A DNA stretch of 64,000 nucleotides, taken from Ptiloglossa arizonensis (taxonomy: Eukaryota > Arthropoda > Insecta > Hymenoptera > Colletidae). Shown piece after piece: positions 58,037-64,000 of the stretch. The DNA lies in assembly GCF_051014685.1 (NCBI RefSeq), contig NW_027479399.1, positions 1-64,000 on the forward strand, given 5' to 3'. Numbering within the stretch: the stretch's first letter is position 1; each line of letters opens with the position of its first letter. A program made the translations under genes and the position numbers. The notes beneath the pieces are model-generated. The model searched no databases and was not told the origin of the DNA. It was given only the letters and a program-made list of their open reading frames with translations.

Positions 58037-59700
58037 AAGAAACGCTTGAGAAACTCAAAATTTTCGCAGTTCTGATGCTCGAAACGAATAACTAGAACGG
58101 CCTAGGGGAAAACTACACCCACCGTTGTAATCGGGCGAGTTTCTACTTTCAGATGCAACAGAAATTATGCGGAATTGCCAATCCGTTCGCGAGATATGGC
58201 AGTTTGGAGGTAAGAAACGCTTGAGAAACTCAAAATTTTCGCAGTTCTAATGCTCGAAACGAGTAACTAGAACGGTATAGGGGAAAAGTGCGCATACCGT
58301 TGTAATCGGGCGAGTTTCTACTTTCAGATGCAACAGAAATTTTGCGAATTGGTCAATCCGTTCGGGAGATATGGCAGTTTGGAGGTAAGAAACGCTTGAG
58401 AAACTCAAAATTTTCGCAGTTCTGAAGCTGGACACGAATAACTAGTACGGCCTAGGGGAAATGTGCGCATGCCGTTGTAATCGGGCGAGTTTCTGCCTTC
58501 AGATGCAACAGAAATTTTGCGGGTTTGTCGATCCGTTCTCGAGATGTGGCAGTTTGGAAGTAAGAAACGCTTGAGAAACTCAAAATTTTCGTAGTTCTGA
58601 TGCTCGAAACGAATAACTAGAACGGCCTAGGGGAAAACAACACCTACCGTTGTAATCGGGCGAGTTTCTACTTTCAGATGCAACAGAAATTTTGCGGATT
58701 GGTCAATCCGTTCGCGAGATATGGCAGTTTGGAGGTACGAAACGCTTGAGAAACTCAAAATTTTCGCAGTTCTTATGCTCGAAACGAATAACTAGAACCG
58801 CCTAGGGGAAAAGTGCGCATACCGCTGTAATCGGGCGAGTTTCTACTTTCAGATGCAACAGAAATTTTGCGAATTGGTCAATCCGTTCGGGAGATATGGC
58901 AGTTTGGAGGTAAGAAACGCTTGAGAAACTCAAAATTTTCGCAGTTCTGATGCTGGACACGAATAACTAGAACGGCCTAGGGGAAATGTGCGCATGCCGT
59001 TGTAATCGGGCGAGTTTCTACTTTCAGATGCAACAGATATTTTGCGGGTTTGTCGATCCGTTCGCGAGATGTGGCAGTTTGGAAGTAAGAAACGCTTGAG
59101 AAACTCAAAATTTACGCAGTTCTGATGCTCGAAACGAATAACTAGAACGGCCTAGGGTAAAAGTGCGCATACCGTTGTAATCGGGCGAGTTTCTACTTTC
59201 AGAAGCAACAGAAATTTTGCGGATTGGACAATCCGTTCGCGAGATATGACCGTTTGGATGTAAGAAACGCTTGAGAGACTCAAAATTTTCGCAGTTCTGA
59301 TGCTCGAAACGAATAACTAGAACGGCCTAGGGGAAAAGTGCGAATACCGTTGTAATCGGGCGAGTTTCTACTTTCAGATGCAACAGAAATTATGCGGATT
59401 GGTCAATCAGTTCGCGAGATATGGCCGTTTGGATGTAAGAAACGCTTGAGAAACTCAAAATTTTCGCAGTTCTGATGCTCGAAACGAATAACTAGAACGG
59501 CCTAGGGTAAAAGTGCGCATACCGTTGTAATCGGGCGAGTTTCTACTTTCAGAAGCAACAGAAATTTTGCGGATTGGACAATCCGTTCGCGAGATATGAC
59601 CGTTTGGATGTAAGAAACGCTTGAGAAACTCAAAATTTTCGCAGTTCTGATGCTCGAAACGAATAACTAGAACGGCCTAGGGGAAAAGTGCGCATACCGT
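57991..59700 (+). repeat. Second copy of the 10-11-monomer diverged block
   Basis: Matches 56,245-57,773: offset 1,749 at first, then 1,924 after one extra monomer (58,212-58,386). Shared oddities include GGAATTGCC, CTGAAGCTGGACACG, AACTAGTACGG, TTCGTAGTTC, GGTACGAAACG, ACCGCTG, TTCGGGAG, AGATATTTTGCGGG and GTGCGAATACC. Homology ends at about 59,697, where one copy has TACCTTTG and the other TACCGTTG followed by CAAATGC. Confidence 0.88.
58212..58386 (+). repeat. Extra monomer inserted within the duplicated block
   Basis: This unit has CTAATGCTCG, ACGAGTAAC and CGGTATAGG, then GCGAATTGG with TTCGGGAGATATGG. The second half resembles the unit near 56,945 and 58,870. The first copy of the block has no unit at this position, which accounts for the change in offset from 1,749 to 1,924. 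Confidence 0.82.
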
Positions 59701-62700
59701 TGTAATCGGGCGAGTTTCTACTTTCAAATGCAACAGAAATTTTGCGGATTGATCAATCCGTTTGCGAGATATGGCAGTTTGGAGATAAGAAACGCTTTAG
59801 AAACTCAAAATTTTCGGAGTTTTATGCTCGAAACGAATAACTAGAACGGCCCAGGGGAAAAGTGCGCATACCGTTGTAATCGGGCGAGTATCTACTTTCA
59901 AATGCAACAGAAATTTTGCGGATTGCTCAATCCGTTCGCGAGATATGGCAGTTTGGAGGTAAGAAACGCTTGAGAAACTCAAAATTTTCGCAGTTCTGAT
60001 GCTCGAAACGAATAACTGGAACGGCCTAGGGGAAAACTACACATACCGTTGTAATCGGGCGAGTTTCCACTTTCAGATGCAAAAGAAATTATGCGGATTG
60101 GTCAATCAGTTCGCGAGATATGGCCGTTTGGATGTAAGAAACGCTTGAGAAACTCAAAATTTTCGCAGTTCTGATGCTCGAAACGAATAACTAGAACGGC
60201 CTAGGGTAAAAGTGCGCATACCGTTGTAATCGGGCGAGATTCTACTTTCAAATGCAACAGAAATTTTGCGGATTGGTCAATCCGTTCGCGAGATATGACC
60301 GTTTGGATGTAAGAAACGCTTGAGAAACTCAAAATTTTCGCAGTTCTGATGCTCGAAACGAATAACTAGAACGGCCTAGGGGAAAAGTGCGCATACCGTT
60401 GTAATCGGGCGAGTTTCTACTTTCAGATGCAATAGAAATTTTGCGGATTGATCATCCGTTCGCGAGTTATGGCAGTTTGGAGATAAGAAACGCTTTAGAA
60501 ACTCAAAATTTTCGCAGTTTTATGCTCGAAACGAATAACTAGAACGGCCCAGGGGAAAAGTGCGCATACCGTTGTAATCGGGCGAGTTTCTACTTTCAAA
60601 TGCTACAGAAATTTTGCGGATTGGTCAATCCGTTCGCGAGATATGGCAGTTTGGAGGTAAGAAGCGCTTGAGAAACTCAAAATTTTCGCAGTTCTGATGC
60701 TCGAAACGAATAACTGGAACGGCCTAGGGGAAAACTACACATACCGTTGTAATCGGGCGAGTTTCCACTTTCAGATGCAACAGAAATTATGCGGATTGGT
60801 CAATCAGTTCGCGAGATATGGCCGTTTGGATGTAAGAAACGCTTGAGAAACTCAAAATTTTCGCAGTTCTGATGCTCGAAACGAATAACTAGAACGGCCT
60901 AGGGTAAAAGTGCGCATACCGTTGTAATCGGGCGAGTTTCTACTTTCAGAAGCAACAGAAATTTTGCGGATTGGTCAATCCGTTCGCGAGATATGGCAGT
61001 TTGGAGGTAAGAAACGCTTGAGAAACTCAAAATTTTCGCAGTTCTGATGCTCGAACCGAATGACTAGAACGGCCTAGGGGAGAAGTACGCATACCGTTGT
61101 AATCGGGCGAGTTTCTACTTTCAGATGCAACAGAAATCATGCGGATTGGTCAATCCGTTCGCGAGATATGACCGTTTGGATGTAAGAATCGCTTGAGAAA
61201 CTAAAAAATTTTCGCAGTTCTGATGCTCGAAACGAATAACTAGAACGGCCTAGGGGAAAAGTGCGCATACCATTGTAATCGGGCGAGTTTCTACTTTCAG
61301 ATGCAACAGAAATTTTGCGGATTGATCAATCCGTTCGCGAGATATGGCAGTTTGGAGATAAGAAACGCTTTAGAAACTCAAAATTTTCGCAGTTTTATGC
61401 TCGAAACGAATAACTAGAACGGCCCAGGGGAAAAGTGCGCATACCGTTGTAATCGGGCGAGTTTCTACTTTCAAATGCAACAGAAATTTTGCGGATTGGT
61501 CAATCCGTTCGCGAGATATGGCAGTTTGGAGGTAAGAAACGCTTGAGAAACTCAAAATTTTCGCAGTTCTGATGCTCGAAACGAATAACTAGAACGGCCT
61601 AGGGGAAAAGTGCGTATACCGTTGTAATCGGGCGAGTTTCTTCTTTCAGATGCAACAGAAATTTTGCGGATTGGTCAATCCGTTCGCGAGATATGGCAGT
61701 TTGGAGATAAGAAACGCTTGAGAAACTCAAAATTTTCGCAGTTCTGGTGCTCGAAACGAATAACTGGAACGGTCTAGGGGAAAACTACACATACCGTTGT
61801 AATCAGGCGAGTTTCTACTTTCAAATGCAACAGAAATTTTGCGGATTGGTCAATCCGTTCGCGAGATATGGCAGTTTGGAGGTAAGAAGCGCTTGAGAAA
61901 CTCAAAATTTTCGCAGTTCTGATGCTCGAAACGAATAACTGGAACGGCCTAGGGGAAAACTACACATACCGTTGTAATCGGGCGAGTTTCCACTTTCAGA
62001 TGCAAAAGAAATTATGCGGATTGGTCAATCAGTTCGCGAGATATGGCCGTTTGGATGTAAGAAACGCTTGAGAAACTCAAAATTTTCGCAGTTCTGATGC
62101 TCGAAACGAATAACTAGAACGGCCTAGGGTAAAAGTGCGCATACCGTTGTAATCGGGCGAGTTTCTACTTTCAGAAGCAACAGAAATTTTGCGGATTGGT
62201 CAATCCGTTCGCGAGATATGGCAGTTTGGAGGTAAGAAACGCTTGAGAAACTCAAAATTTTCGCAGTTCTGATGCTCGAACCGAATGACTAGAACGGCCT
62301 AGGGGAGAAGTGCGCATACCGTTGTAATCGGTCGAGTTTCTACTTTCAGATGCAACAGAAATTTTGCGGATTGATCAATCCGTTCGCGAGATATGGCAGT
62401 TTGGAGATAAGAAACGCTTTAGAAACTCAAAATTTTCGCAGTTTTATGCTCGAAACGAATAACTAGAACGGCCCAGGGGAAAAGTGCGCATACCGTTGTA
62501 ATCGGGCGAGTTTCTACTTTCAAATGCAACAGAAATTTTGCGGATTGGTCAATCCGTTCGCGAGATATGGCAGTTTGGAGGTATGAAACGCTTGAGAAAC
62601 TCAAAATTTTCGCAGTTCTGATGCTCGAAACGAATAACTAGAACGGCCCAGGGGAAAAGTGCGCATACCGTTGTAATCGGGCGAGTTTCTACTTTCAAAT

Positions 62701-63109
62701 GCAACAGAAATTTTGCGGATTGATCAATCCGTTCGCGAGATATGGCAGTTTGGAGATAAGAAACGCTTTAGAAACTCAAAATTTTCGGAGTTTTATGCTC
62801 GAAACGAATAACTCGAACGGCCCAGGGGAAAAGTGCGCATACCGTTGTAATCGGGCGAGTTTCTACTTTCAAATGCAACAGAAATTTTGCGGATTGGTCA
62901 ATCCGTTCGCGAGATATGACAGTTTGGAGGTAAGAAACGCTTGAGAAACTCAAAATTTTCGCAGTTCTGGTGCTCGAAACGAATAACTGGAACGGTCTTG
63001 GGGAAAACTACACATACCGTTGTAATCGGGCGAGTTTCCACTTTCAGATGCAACAGAAATTATGCGGATTGGTCAATCAGTTCGCGAGATATGGCCGTTT
63101 GGATGTAAG
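59701..63109 (+). repeat. Mosaic satellite with a 6-monomer repeat
   Basis: Returns to the A-G subtypes. The D-A-E-F-B cassette appears at about 60.7-61.5 kb and, with a deletion of E parts, at about 61.9-62.6 kb (B units at 61,370 and 62,419, offset 1,049). GCTCGAACCGAATGAC marks both copies, near 61,049 and 62,274. One unit near 60,446-60,470 has GATTGATCATCCG (one base lost) and GAGTTATGG. No gene or other element is seen. Confidence 0.83.
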
Positions 63110-64000
63110 AAACGCTTGAGAAACTCAAAATTTTCGCAGTTCTGATGCTCGAAACGAATAACTAGAACGGCCCAGGGGAAAAGTGCGCATACCGTTGTAA
63201 TCGGGCGAGTTTCTACTTTCAAATGCAACAGAAATTTTGCGGATTGATCAATCCGTTCGCGAGATATGGCAGTTTGGAGGTAAGAAACGATTTAGAAGCT
63301 CAAAATTTTCGCAGTTCTGGTGCTCGAAACAAATAACTGGAACGGTCTAGGGGAAAACTACACATACCGTTGTAATCAGGCGAGTTTCTACTTTCAAATG
63401 CAACAGAAATTTTCCGGATTGGTCAATCCGTTCGCGAGATATGGCAGTTTGGAGGTAAGAAGCGCTTGAGAAACTCAAAATTTTCGCAGTTCTGATGCTC
63501 GAAACGAATAACTGGAACGGCCTAGGGGAAAACTACACATACCGTTGTAATCAGACGAGTTTCTACTTTCAAATGCAACAGAAATTTTTCGGATTGGTCA
63601 ATCAGTTCGCGAGATATGGCCGTTTGGATGTAAGAAACGCTTGAGAAACTCAAAATTTTCGCAGTTCTGATGCTCGAAACGAATAACTAGAACGGCCTAG
63701 GGGAAAAGTGCGCATACCGTTGTAATCGGGCGAGTTTCTACTTTCAGAAGCAACAGAAATTTTGCGGATTGGTCAATCCGTTCGCGAGATATGGCAGTTT
63801 GGAGGTAAGAAACGCTTGAGAAACTCAAAATTTTCGCAGTTCTGATGCTCGAAACGAATGACTAGAACGGCCTAGGGGAGAAGTACGCATACCCTCGTAA
63901 TCGGGCGAGGTTCTACTTTCAGATGCAACAGAAATCATGCGGATTGGTCAATCCGTTCGCGAGATATGACCGTTTGGATGTAAGAAACGCTTGAGAAACT
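63110..64000 (+). repeat. Distant copy of the 50-kb block at the window end
   Basis: From about 63.11 kb this matches about 49.99-50.88 kb at offset 13,117 (75 monomers). The TTTAGAAGCTC unit, TTTTCCGG, AATCAGACGAG, ATTTTTCGG and the E unit with GCGAGGTTC come in the same order. Differences include ACGATTTAG at 63,288 and CTCG against CACG at 63,893. The match runs into the window end, so its full length is unknown. Confidence 0.86.

Larger units (their letters stand above)
1..64000. repeat. Tandem satellite array, ~175-bp monomer, fills the window
   Basis: The landmark AAGAAACGC (or a close variant) recurs every 174-175 bases from position 4 to the end, always on the same strand, so about 366 monomers are present. 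Nothing else interrupts them: I found no transposon, gene, inverted segment or unique spacer. A typical monomer has 78 G+C in 175 bp and 13 CpG. Subtypes compared by eye differ by about 10-11 substitutions, and neighbouring HOR copies are almost identical. Known context: satellites with monomers near nucleosome length are typical of plant and animal centromeres and pericentromeres. Inference: this is such a heterochromatic array. The species and satellite family are not recognised. Short open frames on both strands result from the monomer being read repeatedly and are not annotated as genes. Confidence 0.97.

Noticed and set aside
60440..60475. GATTGATCATCCG and GAGTTATGG as a distinct element
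   Set aside because: A single-base loss plus one substitution in an otherwise normal monomer; ordinary drift or a sequencing error.
364..62953. Dozens of near-identical ~61-residue minus-strand open frames (starting MSFSSVSY) and ~64-residue plus-strand frames (starting MLETNNW)
   Set aside because: Each is the satellite monomer read in one frame. They occur wherever a 174-bp unit or a lost stop lets the frame run, appear on both strands over the same DNA, end by frame shift in 175-bp units, and have no promoter, signal or domain evidence.
1..64000. CRISPR array
   Set aside because: The repeats are ~175 bp and contiguous, with no unique spacers between conserved short repeats.
1..64000. Bacterial, phage or plasmid accessory region with a hidden system
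   Set aside because: No coding density, ribosome binding sites or genes. 64 kb of one satellite with HORs is a eukaryotic pattern.
1..64000. Human-type alpha satellite
   Set aside because: The period is 174-175 bp, not 171, and the monomer shows no recognisable alpha-satellite motifs; CENP-B-like sites match only 7 of 9 bases.
1..64000. tRNA-derived or Pol III-driven repeat, from GTTCGCGAG resembling a B box
   Set aside because: It fails key B-box positions, no A box lies at a suitable distance upstream, and there is no terminator-like T run after it.
1..64000. Transposon insertions or long terminal repeats
   Set aside because: No break in monomer periodicity, no flanking target-site duplication and no foreign sequence anywhere in the window. 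The length changes seen are 1, 6 or about 175 bp.
1..64000. Assignment to Rhynchospora Tyba (172 bp) or another plant centromere repeat
   Set aside because: Length is similar, but I cannot recall the Tyba sequence well enough to claim a match. A direct alignment would decide.

Overview
The whole 64 kb window is one uninterrupted, head-to-tail satellite DNA array. The unit is about 175 bp (174 bp in one common subtype), so the window holds roughly 366 monomers, all in the same orientation. I see no protein-coding gene, RNA gene, transposon, CRISPR array or unique sequence. The array enters and leaves the window in mid-array, so its true ends lie outside. A long, single-orientation array of nucleosome-sized monomers with higher-order repeats (HORs) points to a eukaryotic centromeric, pericentromeric or other heterochromatic locus. 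I do not recognise the family or species. It does not resemble human alpha satellite or the Arabidopsis 178-bp repeat as far as I can judge by eye. A typical monomer is about 45% GC, with about 13 CpG in 175 bp, more than its base composition predicts.

Monomers fall into a few recurring subtypes set by linked variants, labelled here A to G. Position 1 of a monomer is the first A of AAGAAACGC. A has GGGTAAAAG and CAGAAGC. B is the 174-bp form with TTTTATG. C has CTGGTG, GGTCTAGG and AATCAGG. D has TTTCCACTTT, AAATTATG and CAATCAG. E has GACTAG, GAGAAGTACG and AAATCATG. F ends in GGAGAT after GATC or CATC. G is like F but with CCCAGG and CAAATGC. Subtypes compared by eye differ by about 5-8%. 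They recur in loose order such as C-D-A-E-F-B-G.

On top of this are HORs of several sizes. About 1-3.36 kb is mosaic. At 3.36-6.46 kb there are 5- and 7-monomer repeats. At 6.29-13.11 kb a 20-monomer block (3,496 bp) is tandemly duplicated. About 13.1-17.4 kb is mosaic with a 5-monomer repeat. At 17.43-29.93 kb three copies of a 26-28-monomer block lie in tandem, and rearranged material from them runs on to about 32.6 kb. At 32.66-36.30 kb one 7-monomer segment occurs twice, 2,447 bp apart. At 36.8-37.9 kb a 3-monomer unit is exactly duplicated. At 38.84-41.09 kb there is a 6-monomer HOR. At 41.1-48.8 kb there is an 8/10/16-monomer HOR family. About 48.8-53.3 kb is mosaic. At 53.3-59.7 kb lies a distinctly more diverged domain with its own 10-11-monomer duplication. 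From 59.7 kb to the end the array is again mosaic, and the last ~0.9 kb repeats sequence from about 50 kb.

There are no interacting genes. What the window records is repeated unequal exchange or amplification: duplication junctions, one- and two-monomer contractions and chimeric monomers. Possible functional elements are structural: a 16-bp palindrome, a short hairpin, spaced A/T tracts and two imperfect CENP-B-box-like sites in most monomers. None is proven functional.
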